Assembly: GCF_051401765.1 (NCBI RefSeq)
Contig: NC_135064.1
Location: forward strand, 22,418,001-22,482,000
Reading direction: 5' to 3'
Origin: Calliopsis andreniformis
Taxonomy: Eukaryota > Arthropoda > Insecta > Hymenoptera > Andrenidae
Length of the DNA: 64,000 bases
Shown here: piece after piece, positions 28,797 to 41,100 of the stretch
Position numbering within the stretch: the first letter of the stretch is position 1
Layout of the letters: every line of letters begins with the position of its first letter
Translations under genes and position numbers: made by a program
The notes under the pieces: model-generated
Told to the model about the DNA's origin: nothing
Database searches by the model: none
Seen by the model: the letters and a program-made list of their open reading frames with translations, nothing else

Positions 28797-31700
28797 TACG
28801 TATTGTGATAGTGATACTATATCAGCTAAGGGTTAAAAATACGTAGTAACTAGATATTAAAAATCCTAGTAACTGAAACTTCAATTTTCTGGAAGTTCAC
28901 AAAGCTGTTATTGTCAAAAATATTTCGAACGTCGAACTTAATGCTTGTTCACAACGCGTTAATGGAAAGCGCCGAGCGCGGAGATGTAAATCGTGTGATC
29001 GAGCGTGGACAAATCGTAAACGCTACAAATCGTGTATTTTGATGCACAGCACGGAAGAGCAGATTGTTTTGACACACGCATAATTCTAGTTCTTGGGTAT
29101 TTTTTTTTTAACGAATACGTTATCGTCCGCCGAACGATAAATCCGAACAACATTAAATATTGTCAGTTCGATACACTAAGATCGATCGTAATTTATATAA
29201 TAATAATGATGATTATATATACGTATATATATGATATGTACACACACCTCTACGCGCGCATTCACACCAGATACACGTCTATCAGAATTAATATTCCCTA
29301 GAGTGAATAGGTTGCTAAACCAACGCGAAAATTGCATGGAATTTTTTTTATAAATTTTAACTAATAAAAACTAGGAAAGAATACTTTTATAGATGAATTC
29401 CAGGTCGAGTAATTCTATGATATCTGTATTCTAAATAATTATATTCTAAAATAATTCTACTCTTTAATAACCCTAAAGTGTCTATTGCAATTTATATTCA
29501 GTTCACTTATTGCGTACATGTATAATTACTGAAAATAGGGAGACAGTTAACAAGGCGCTACTATTTAGTGCCTTTTCCTGACAGATGTAGCTCGTAGCTA
29601 AGTGTGGTGGGGAGAAACGAGTGACCTTGAATGCGTCTATAAAAGCTACTCTTAAGTATAGCAAATATTTAGGCCAAAGAAAAGGGACTGCTTTAATGGA
29701 TCTAATGCTACATACTAGATAACACTATGATTATGTAACACAAAACAGTCTTAATGATCACATACACACGCTGATTATATAATTCGAACATTTCATGGAC
29801 GAAAATCCGCGTAATAACAATCAGAAAATTAAAACTGTACAGTTGATATCCAACGACAAGCCACGAGAAGATTAATACAAGAAAACTTGATTACTTTCGT
29901 GCTTCGAAAAAATCACTTTCTTTAAATAAGCACGACACTTTTTGCAATACAAATTACTAAATAGTGTCTTTCAATATTTCTACGAGTTAGTAACATAATG
30001 GATTCTACTTTTCGTTAATATTAGGTAACCTAAAATTCGGGATACTTTCGGTGCTAATATAAAGCACTATGTGTATCAGTTTTTAACATAGAAAATTGTT
30101 CTCATAACCAACACGTTAATTCGTAGAATATAATCAATAATTTTATTGTTAGTAACAATCAACAGCCTTTCAAGCTGAGAAACGAAATTGCTACAGTAAA
30201 CTATTTTCTCAAAAAGTGTCGTGTCGATAGGATCGATAGCACGATAGCATCCTGACAATACAGATATACATATATCTCTGAAATGTTTCTAAATTTATTG
30301 TCCTCACAACAATATTACTTTTATTTGCAAGCATTTCTCTTTATTGTCTATATTAATAATTGATATCCTCTTGCAAAAGAAGATCAATAGAAGGACGCAG
30401 TTCATTTTCATTTTATTTAAAAAAAGAAGAAAAATAATGTACACACTTAATACCAAACTACTGGCACATGTAATGCCTCACTACTGACACGTAATGCCCG
30501 CCTACAAGTATGTATACACACGTATGTGTACGCTTACAGAATGTGTATGTATTAGATATAGTGTACGCATACACAAACATGTGTATACATATACATACAT
30601 ACATTTCTTGTATATTTATATAGGATATTTTGAACAGCTCCTTCGAAAATGAATTATAAATGAAAAACATTCAACACGATTTCCACGAAAAATTGAATCC
30701 ACGACTTTCTAATGTTAAATATGTACTCCTATTATACATACGTGAGTATAGTTTCATGAGATCATTACAATCAAGAGATTTCAAATTGTTCAAAGTGGCA
30801 AGAGACATCGCGATGGCATATTTTCTTTAACAAAAATTCGCATTGATTATTATAATCCACTAGCACCATCTTTTCTGTCGCTTGACACTTATAATCAAAT
30901 ATAGTATAAACACTCTCGATTTAACAATTTAGTGTTAACAATATTGCACACAAAATTAATATAAAGTCATCGTACAGTATTTAACTAACATATCTTTCGA
31001 TAAAATTATCGCATGCGAAAACAGTGACTTTAATTCTGTAAAAATTAACAACTGCATTTGCATTTAACTTAAATTCAACAATTAAAAGAGATTAAAAAAT
31101 GGTATCTATAATTTCATTACAAGTTAATCAAGTAAGCTTGATCTAATCTCGTTCTTTGACTACACAACAGGTTAATTCATGGAACCAAAATTAGCAATTC
31201 AATTTCCATTGGTTCTTCTGCATCTTTGCAAATCGTATTTCTCTCTACAGTCCTCATAAACTTTCAGGATATGAAACTCGTTAATATTTACTTTCTTAAT
31301 GCACATATACGAGCAAAAAATAAATAATCTTTCTCTATTCATTGTTTGGTACTGCGTGACAGTACAAAGAGAACTATAGTATTGTAGTAGACTATAGTGT
31401 CTATTACACATCATATATGTATGTAAAGTTAGCACGATACATGGTACACGGAGAAAAGTGAACGCGCCGATGCCTGAAAAATCGGATTCTTTCCAAAACT
31501 CTCGAAAATTGAAAATAGTAATTCCATAATAGAATGCATATGGTGGCGCCATCTCGTGTTCAATCATTCTATCATTTCACAACTGATCGGCTCGTCGCAT
31601 TCGACTCATCCCATACGTATCTCGTTCTTCATTGTTGTAAATTATTATCAGAGCTATATATTTCATATAAATATATCAGTATTATTGTTCGAACAGCATT

Positions 31701-32040
31701 AGAGTTTATCCTAAGTACTTTCATCTTGTAGCGATTATACCGAATATTACACATCGACTTCAATCCCTCCTTTTGATTTCGTACATGGATATCGTGGATA
31801 GCGTTAGGCCAGTCACTACTTCGATGCAATGGCGAATGTAATATGCGTTTAATTGCAGCTTTATATTGCGTGCGTTACGAGCCACGATTTCAAAGGAAAG
31901 TTTACGTTTTGATTTTCGCTGGCAGAGCAGAGTCATTATTGTCGATGACAATATATTCATAAATGTACTTTCTACTAGTACATTTTTTTAAACTTACTTT
32001 AAACTTTAAAATTTTTAACGTACTTTCAATTTTTTCTAGT

Positions 32041-32125
32041 ATTTCATTGTTCCACTGTTCCAGTTTTCTTGTTTTTCACTATTCCATTGTTCCTGTTGTT
32101 TACTGTTCCAGTTTTTTGATATTCC
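32041..32125. repeat. Imperfect T-rich minisatellite, two units
   Basis: CATTGTTCC followed by ACTGTTCCAGTTTT occurs at about 32045 and 32053, then again at about 32085 and 32102, a period of 40-49 bp. It lies inside the TTATTGTC cluster but is distinct from it. Confidence 0.5.
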
Positions 32126-35100
32126 AACATTTTTCTTGTGTTGGTATCGCTTTATTTTATTGTTTCAGTAATTTATTGATTCAAAATATTGTCGATTATG
32201 TTTTTCAAACAATGTATAGCACGTTAGTAGTTGATTGTTGGTATACTTCTTTTGAAATTTATTCTTTTACCTTCGCTGTGTAAATAGTGGTTCATTTTAT
32301 TGTCCATTGTTAAACATTTTGATCGAAGTGCATTGCAACATGTGCTCCATAAAATATAAAACTTTAAATTTCCCACCTTGTTCTTACACATAACGCTCTT
32401 ACAGTCTTCTAGGTTATTAATGTCAATTATTAAAGTAATTAAATATTCCTCCGAAAAATAACGATTTCCCCCTAACATCATACCAGAGACAATTCCAACT
32501 CCACTCTACCACAAATATAAAATAGTAAAAAAAATTGTACAATTCTCATAAACTTGATCCATATATGTAACCTAATTTTGCGCGCAAAAAATATATCTAT
32601 CTACATATATCCTCATCAGAAAAAGGTTTCTAATTTATTCTCCTCTCATAATCTTTGTCGAACTATATAAAGGAAATCCTATTGCATACACAGATTACTA
32701 TAAAAAAGATTCTCAAAAATCTATGTAGCTGCGATGAAAAAAGAACATGGAATTTTCATACTTTGTAATTTTTAGTTAGTCCAATACACCAATTGACTAC
32801 TTATTATTAGTAACAAAGATTACCGCTGTTGGTTAGCCTGTCATTAAAATTTCTGGTTCTTTACCGAAAGAAAGCAACCGCAGACGTTGCCACAAAAACG
32901 TACACCAACGTACAAAATACCTTTCTCCTATTATTGTCCGTATTACTGCTACGATTACCACAATTATTGTCAAACAAGCAATCGTGACTCTATTATTATC
33001 CGTCGACATTGCTGGTTACATTAGGCCCGCGTAAACTATTACAGAAGCACAACGATCACTCAACGGAACCTCGAGGAATTATGGAACATAGTTGTTCACC
33101 GAGGAAGCTTAATAATAAAACAGTCGATCATAGAATTTCACTAAATTATAGGTTATAAAGACGTTAACCGTACTATATCTTGAACTCTTCGTTAACTCTT
33201 CGCTTCATGTGAACGTATAAAACTTTATTTTTGCAATCTCTCTAGGTATTATTTTTAGAGGTTATTTATTTTTAGTATATTGAACTTATTTTTACTAATG
33301 CAATAGAATTTAAGGAGTATCAGTATTATCAGTTTGCTTCTGATTAAAAAGTAGATATTAATTAAACTTGTATTGTCCATAATTCTTAAGGCTAACGAAA
33401 TATATTTTAATCATTTTAATCGTTAAAGAAATTCGATCATTCCGATAGGATAGGAACGTTTATTGTCCCTGAAGCTTGTTAGCTTTTATTGTCTTCCAAT
33501 CGATCGCGTTTTTCTTAGAACGTTTCTTTGTTTACTTAACCTTGGTACGCCCTTCGAGCTCTTAAGTTTTTTTTTTTAATTATTGTCTTGGGTGGCAAGA
33601 ACGAAGAGTTAACGTGTCCCTTCAGAACGAATAGCATAAAAAGGCTACTGGGTTTGTTGCATTATCGCAACACGTGCATGAGATTATTGTCGGCACTGCA
33701 AATCGTTTAAAAAATAAATATTTCGAAGTGAACCCTTAATCCCTAGCAATCCTTAACACGCTTGTCTAATTTTCACGACACACTGCAACGAGGTTTTCGT
33801 CTATTGCAATTATTACTCTCGATTATCAGTCGCCCTCGGCAATATACAATATATACATACATACATATATATGCGTATATGTAATACAATAATTTAATGC
33901 ATAGACTAAGTTACCGTAATTTAACACAAAAAATAGATCCTTTATTTTTTGAAAATTGTAAAAAAGAAGTGTTCAGTCACATTTCTTTTTGAATACCAAA
34001 AATTCAAGTTATTTATTATGCTGAGTTACGATAACCATCAATAACCTTGTATAATATATGTATATACAAAACGAAGCACGTATAGTGAATTTTCAAAAAT
34101 ACTGACAGCAATAAAAAATGTTACACTAGTTGAAATTGAAGTTATTTAAACGATACTTTTTTCCATATTTTTTAACAAAATTAAAAACCTTGAAATATCC
34201 TAGTGTTTTTCCTCAGAAAAACAGTGCAGTTTCAATTTTGCCTAGTAACATTTTTTCGGATGTCAGATTTTTGTCACAACTTACATACACATGTACTACG
34301 TCTTCTATATACATACACTTTCTATACTAACCCCTTCGTGTGTCTACTACCTTCGTTAATTTGAACAATTTAACATTACGCAGTATTACTTACATATTAC
34401 TAGATATTATAGTGGGAAATATCGAAATTTACGACAATATGGATCAATTGCTTTCTTCTATTCAAATCTTTTCGCGTGCTTGTCTTCGCGGATGCAAAAA
34501 TAACACGGCTACCAACATAAATCTGAAAACACTACCGCCTCGTACAATGTGAAAAAGTTACTAGCAATTTGACGCGTAGAAAGCTTACAAACAATCCTTT
34601 TCTATTATTCCTTATTACATCGATTTACCATTAAAACAATTCCAAGTACGAAAGGGTTAATACAAATGACACAATATCGTGTATGCACTCTATGCATATA
34701 TATGCGTGCTATATGTATGCATAATTAGCTCAAAGCACGAACACAATCAAGAATACCTCTGTATAATGTTTAATCTTTTACTCGTCTCGTTTAGCGCATA
34801 GTATAATATTACCAGCCACGTATACACCCCATATATTTACGTATATATAATGTATACGTAATATGTCATATAATTTATAACATTCTAAAAAGGTATCGCG
34901 TGAATTGACTAACCTCGTCGATTCTTAGGCAACGAAAAGAAGGGCTACTCGAATCACGTTGGTACACAGTGTTCCCCCGTAATTTTATGATTCGACGGAT
35001 AGATGCATACAGCGAACCATCGACCAATCATTTCTGAATTTATATCACGCATTTCGTTCAGCACCATTTTCTACTAATTCATTCTAGTGATAAATTCATA

Positions 35101-36272
35101 ATATTTAGTTTTTCCTGAATAGGTTACAGATGACGTTAAAGTTTACGTTAACTTTGCTGTAATAAGAAAATATCTTTTATCATTATATAGACATTTCGGT
35201 ATGAAGTCGTATAGATAGACTGTATTTATATTGTCAAAATTTTTAAGATTTTTCGAGCGCATACTCGTGGTAACATAATGCAAGGGGCGTGGGCAGATTT
35301 CTGTTTTATCAGCCATGTTAGATCACCCTATAGAAAGGACATTTTCGATAGTTGTTTTTTCCATTAATTTTATGAAATGTTTCTATTGCTCTAAATAAGA
35401 TTAACTGAGGTTTACTTAACCTCAATTAAATTTCAATAAAAAATTCAATAAAAAATTTCAGAGATTTTAGTTTCTATTATCTTGTTCATTTGCATCTTTT
35501 CTATGTGCATCCTGTATATGTAGTAACTTTTTGTAATATTGTATTCCCTAAGTCCCTCTAATGAGACCTTTCCTTTTTGCTCGTTTTACGTAACCATGAA
35601 AACGATTGATCGACGTTCAGCCGTATTATGCACTATGTATATATAATATATATATTTCAAACGTGCGAATATATACATCTATATCATTTTACGATTCACC
35701 CGCGAAACAATACGATGAATTGGACACCTTGTTATCCTTGTGCACAATATTCTGCCTTTTAAATTGGCGTCAAACGAAAAGTCACCAGTAACATTCGTAT
35801 GCAATAACGAAATATATATATATATATAATGTATATCTATATACGTTTGTACGTGTACATGTGTCCGTATGTGTGATCCTCTGTGAGCGAATATGTATAT
35901 GTATAGTAGTAATAATAGTAATCATAATAAGAAATATAAACATCTAGGACAACGTGTGTAACGCGATGTGTTCCTAATTCTCGAAAAAGACATTCGAACT
36001 TTCATTTATATACTTTCATCAGATACGTACAGTAGAACTCAATGTATCCGAACCGTGACGTCAGGATCATGATATTGCACATAGCGTTTTAATTTTACAG
36101 GCCATTAATAGTCATAAAAACCTCGATCAACGTATTATTTAAAATAATCGAGAACGTAAATCGAGAATAATTTAATATTCTTTGCAGATTAGTGTATTTT
36201 TTCTATTTTTGCAATTCTAACCTCTCAATACCCTCACCCGTAGTATGTGCGGGCGTGGCCTATAGGTAGTCT

Positions 36273-36284
36273 TGCGCATGCGCA
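36273..36284. promoter_or_regulatory. NRF-1-type palindrome TGCGCATGCGCA
   Basis: A perfect 12 bp palindrome matching the NRF-1 (insect Ewg) consensus, in AT-rich DNA where CpG-rich 12-mers are rare by chance. Such sites usually mark housekeeping-type promoters, but no gene start is recognised within 1.8 kb. Confidence 0.45.
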
Positions 36285-36333
36285 TTTAAAGTGCAGACGC
36301 TATAACCTATAACTCTAGGAATATTTTTAAGTA

Positions 36334-36361
36334 AACAGTTAACTTACTTGTTAACTGTTCA
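36334..36361. repeat. Hairpin AACAGTTAAC-N8-GTTAACTGTT
   Basis: Perfect 10 bp inverted repeat with a short central spacer. Related AACTGTT/AACAGTTT words follow immediately to about 36385. Function unknown. Confidence 0.5.
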
Positions 36362-38140
36362 AAAACTGTTTAACTTACAGTTTAACTATAAAACAAACCA
36401 GTGAGTCAATTTTATGGTAACAGATATTAATCGAGGTTTCTTCTAGTGTCGAATATAACACTAGAATTAAGTTATCTGATAGAGAGCTTAGATTATCATA
36501 GATCCCTTAGTCGGCACGCAAGGTGAGAATTCACTCGAAGGAATCAGGTCCCAACAAATAGAGCCCTACAGTACTTTAACGTCTTATCATACTAATACTT
36601 TCATTTTTATCACCTTCTTACGAATACTTTCATACGTTTCATGGATTCCGTTTCGAAACCCTTATATTTGCGATTACAATTTAAACTCGAAAGGCTTGCG
36701 ATCCTCGTATATGATACTTACTTACACCTGGATTAAACGTGGATTAACGCCCTTCTCGTTATCTCGCCTGACCCACGGGGGCAGAAATTTTCCCACTCCA
36801 TAAAATATTGACGTATTGATAATTAATTCGTTCTAGTCGTCGTACTATCTCAACATCTCTCTCTCCCACTCTTTCTCTCTTCGTATCTTCTTCTCTCTTT
36901 AACACTCGACGACTGGCATTCAGTGTTCAATATTAGTTTTCTTTATTGCTATATTTCTAGAGTTTTTTGCATCGTTCGATTCTGCCATTAAACGTAAAAA
37001 GGAGGAAATATATATATATATATATTTATGTATATTGTATATATAGAAATACCCAAAAGTTTCAGCGATCGTGCCGAACCATTTATTCCGCCACTGCTTC
37101 TTCCCAAACCTTCTCGTTATTGTCTTTGACTAAATAATTATTGTCATCGAAGGTTTGGCTGTTTATTATTGTCTGCTCAATGTTTCGTCAAATGCGATTC
37201 TCTTTTCGCTTTTGTCTACGAATTAGCAGCAACAGATTTATCGTCTTCTTAATTAGCTTCACGTTAGGCAACACCTGCTGCTATTTTTTTTTTGCGCAGT
37301 CATGCGATGACTTTTATCGCCATCAACATGTGAGCTCCAGGCTCGTAGAGTGAACGTTCGTTTTGAATCACTTCTTCGCGCGAATGTAGAGATTCGTTAC
37401 ATTGAATTTGTGATTGGGATTTTCTCTGATTTTTTGTATTCTTTTTTGTTTTGCTTTCATACGAGAGTTTTTTGAAAAACGTATCATTTATGTTTGATTT
37501 TTTCTTCAATTTTTATCATTTTATAGTTGCCTTCGCTTGTTTAAGTTTGTTTTGATTTTTGACTTTCATTGCTTATGGTCGTTGGAGAGACTTTCACAGT
37601 TTTGGATTCTTGTGCGTCGACTTACCAGCACTATACCCTGCACTCTTAGGTATTAAAATAAAAGAGAATTCTATTCTTTGTATTCTAGTGTAGAATAGAA
37701 AGCCAGAAACATTTTAGTAATGCAATCCAAAACACTCGAAACCGTCAAAGTATAATTTGATTTTCTCTTCCACCTCTGGTACTTCATTCCAACTGTATTA
37801 TAATTTATTTAAACATTAATCCTTTTTCGTAAATTCCCTTTATCAACAACCCTATTCTATTCCTGAATACTAATAAAAACTTCTCATTTTTATAGATAGA
37901 CTTCCTTTTCTCATCAAAATTTATATCCGAATTTCATTGAAAAATTAAGTTGATTAAGTTTCTCAACTTGAACAGTACTTTAACAATAAAAAAATGTCAA
38001 GTAGAAGAATAAATTTCCCCAAGTTCCCTCACTGGTTAGAAGTACCAGAGGCAGCCAAAAAAACGAACATAATCGACCAAGCCATCGGTCACAGTTAGAA
38101 AAAAGATATCCTTACGCGTCTGACGTTGATATCGATAAAG

Positions 38141-41100
38141 TTAGTTCCACTGCTGATTCTGCTGCATGACGTCGTGCGCGTAGTCGTCCGTCACTGGCGG
38201 CTGCACCATGGACGTGTTTATATCAGAGACGAAAGGATTCGTAGAATGGAAGGGGTTGTTGCTATTATTTTCTGTCGACCCGTAGTTTATCACGGGTCCT
38301 TTATCTCGTTGGACGTACGCGTTATCCCCGACAGGTTGCTGCTGCTCGTAATTATTCCAATCGTCGGTGGCATTTTCAGTCATGGATGGTTGTTTCTGTA
38401 ACAGAAACAAAATTATTTTTTAGCAAAAAGATCTCCCATTTTTCTGGTAATTAGGAATGTACTAAATGTACTAAATGCTAGTTTTGTTTGCAAAGAAGAG
38501 TGACAATTTAGGATTAGTCTTTTAGATGAGAAATACGTACAATAAATTCAGACTGCATAGTGTTTGGCGGTGGTGGGACTGGTGGCTTTGTTTGGCCGAA
38601 TTCATCCATGGCGTTCCAACTCTTCTGTTCTTCTACAGTAGGATCGGCCCATGGTTGCAATTCCCCGGAACAGAATATTCCGTAAAATGTCACCCCGAAG
38701 ATATGTACACATGCAGCTATGATGAAAACGTTCTTCCAACTTTGGGCGTCCTACAGAATACAAAAAAATAAAAATGAATATTAAAAGCAGATATTAGAAA
38801 CTGAGGGACTTATAAGAAAAACGACTCTTGTCAAGTTTTAACTTTCTTTAAAAAGTAAAAAATATTTTAACGTGCTTCTGGCCACTAAAATATATTCTCA
38901 CTGAAAGAAATCTTAAAATTTGATAACTGTAATTTTTCTTACAAGTCCCTTAATTTTAAAGAGCGATTTTATGTTGTAAAATGAGACGAAAATCAAGAAT
39001 AATAAAATTTCGTTTGGGGCTTCCTTTTGGAGTTATTAAATTGTTGGAATCACGCATAGGATGTGTCTGAAGCGAGGACTTACTCTTCTGACAGCGCACA
39101 GTAGTTTACGTCAGACGCATGCGTCTGACTGAGGCGGGGACTTATTCTACTAACGCCCCCTTGACTAACATGCTGTCGTGCATCGACAGTAGAACGAGTC
39201 CTCGCGTCAGACACATTTTGTGCATATTATCAATAATATTAATAACACTCGGAAAAGTGGATATTAAATCGGAGTATAACTTTAATGAAAAATTAACAAA
39301 TTGTCTTAAACTTTTGACTCGTGATGCAAGGGTCAAGTTAGATCAACGATACTACAATATTTAGTTTATAATAGACTGGCGACTCGATTCCATCAAAGAG
39401 TTTACAGAGCCTGAGACACAATTTTCTGAAACCCATTTATTATATCTACCCCTGACTCATTTGTATCTCCTCAAAAAAATGGGAATGAAAAGAAAAGAAA
39501 AGAAATTATGTATACTGCAAGTTTATAAAAAAAAGATAAGTAGAGATTTGCGATGAGAAGATGCTCTCTACATTATGACATAGAAATTTTTCAAAGTACC
39601 TTCTTCTCCGTGATGTTATCCACGAAGAAAGGTACGAGAAGACCCGCTATCGTACCAATCCCATTCGACATTCCCATCAAGATACTAGCGTATCTAGGCG
39701 CAATGTCCAAATGGTTGACGTTGAAACCAGAAATTGCGAAGCCACTGCAGGCGACACCGATGGCTAACGCAACAGTCGCCGCTGTGCCATTCCTGTGCGT
39801 GGTCGCATTAGCTACTACCAGAAAGAAGAGCGCCTCCATGCCGAAACCACCGCAATTAAAGAGTTTCCTAACGTTGGTCGTCGATAATATTCCACGTTTA
39901 CGAAGATGATCAGCTAGTAACCCTCCACAAGGCACGATCAGCGTCATCAGCAAGTGAGGGAGCGAACCAATCACTCCAGTCTGGAAAAACGACAAATCTG
40001 TCATACCTTTGGACATTCAGTTGTCTTTTTTCCCCTCTAAAATGCTATTCGTTCAGAAGAATGCAGTGCAAAGTGAAAAGAAAAAGGAAAAGACGTCATA
40101 AAGGACTTACTTCAACCAGAGGCATGCCAAACGACTCGTGCATGAATCGCGCCTGGAATAGCACCAACAGGTAGAAGTTCCAAGATCTGCAGAAGTTGGC
40201 CACGATGATAGCGTGCACTGGCATAGATGTCAAAAACTTACGCCACGGTGTTGTGGCGAACGTCGGCATGGGTATATTCGCTTGTCCTTGGCCCAGGGAG
40301 TCTTCGATGTAGCGGAGCTCGCGAGTCGAGATGCAGGGGTGCTTCGATGGCTTCTCAAAAGCTAACCATAGCCAAAAGCAGTACCAGACGAGACCACACA
40401 TGCCTAAAATTTTGGATACATTCCATTATATGTATGCTAACACTCCTCTATACTATACGAGGGACTAGTCACTGCTAACATTATGGTACTGATACGGATT
40501 TTTAGTCTTAACAAGCTTGTTGCTACCTTTACTATTTCTATCTCTACTTTTCTCATTTGTTCTGGACGTGATACCAATTCCTTCCAATCTTAATTTTCAT
40601 CGAAATTGTAAATTCTATATCTGTACAAGTTCGTCGAGATTCTAACGAGTAATAGATTTATAAGAATCCAGTATCTTACCATAGAAGTAAAATGACGCAG
40701 TCCACCCAAACCATTGACTCAAGTATCCCGAGAGCGGCATCCCTATGACCATGGCGGCGTAAGATCCACAAAACGCCAAGGTAGCCAAACGCGATCTCTC
40801 TAAAGGTGGAGCCCAATATTTCCAAATACCATGGCACGCTGGATACGTAACACCCTGGCCAAAAAAGGAATCAATCATTGAACAAACTATATAAAATGCA
40901 ATATACAATATCGTCTCGGTACAAGATCGTTTTAGAAATTGCAAGAAACTCGTTTCTAAGATCAGCTAATGCTTCAGAAGCTTAACTTTATCCTATCAAA
41001 GCTGAGGATCAATCGAATCGAAAAAATAATTCCAAGAAAACGTGAATGTATCAAGCTTCTATCAAGACAACACAATATACTCCATCTCTAATTAAGTCTG

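Larger units (their letters stand above)
27942..37173 (+). other. Strand-biased cluster of TTATTGTC motifs
   Basis: Reading the plus strand I find TATTGTC starting at 27942, 28909, 29158, 30296, 30342, 31937, 32187, 32298, 32932, 32965, 33371, 33461, 33487, 33581, 33685, 35229, 37118, 37139 and 37167. Fifteen of the nineteen are TTATTGTC. The reverse complement appears about three times in the same interval, and I saw no plus-strand TATTGTC in the rest of the window. Seven sites fall within 32932-33691. The flanks differ between sites, so this is not a tandem repeat. The one-sided orientation suggests an RNA-level element or an oriented protein-binding array. What reads it is unknown. Confidence 0.6.
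25865..38140. other. 12 kb between lipase and VGlut with no coding gene found
   Basis: The first 350 bases are CpG-rich and probably contain the lipase promoter and 5'UTR. A candidate plus-strand exon lies at about 27230-27532. The remainder is AT-rich, with TA/CA microsatellites (for example 29215-29245, 30500-30610, 33845-33880, 35815-35850, 37010-37035), one MITE and a short T-rich minisatellite. No open frame resembles a protein. The most distinctive content is the TTATTGTC cluster, listed separately. Possible roles are a long VGlut 3'UTR (minus strand), a plus-strand long non-coding RNA, or enhancers. Confidence 0.5.
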
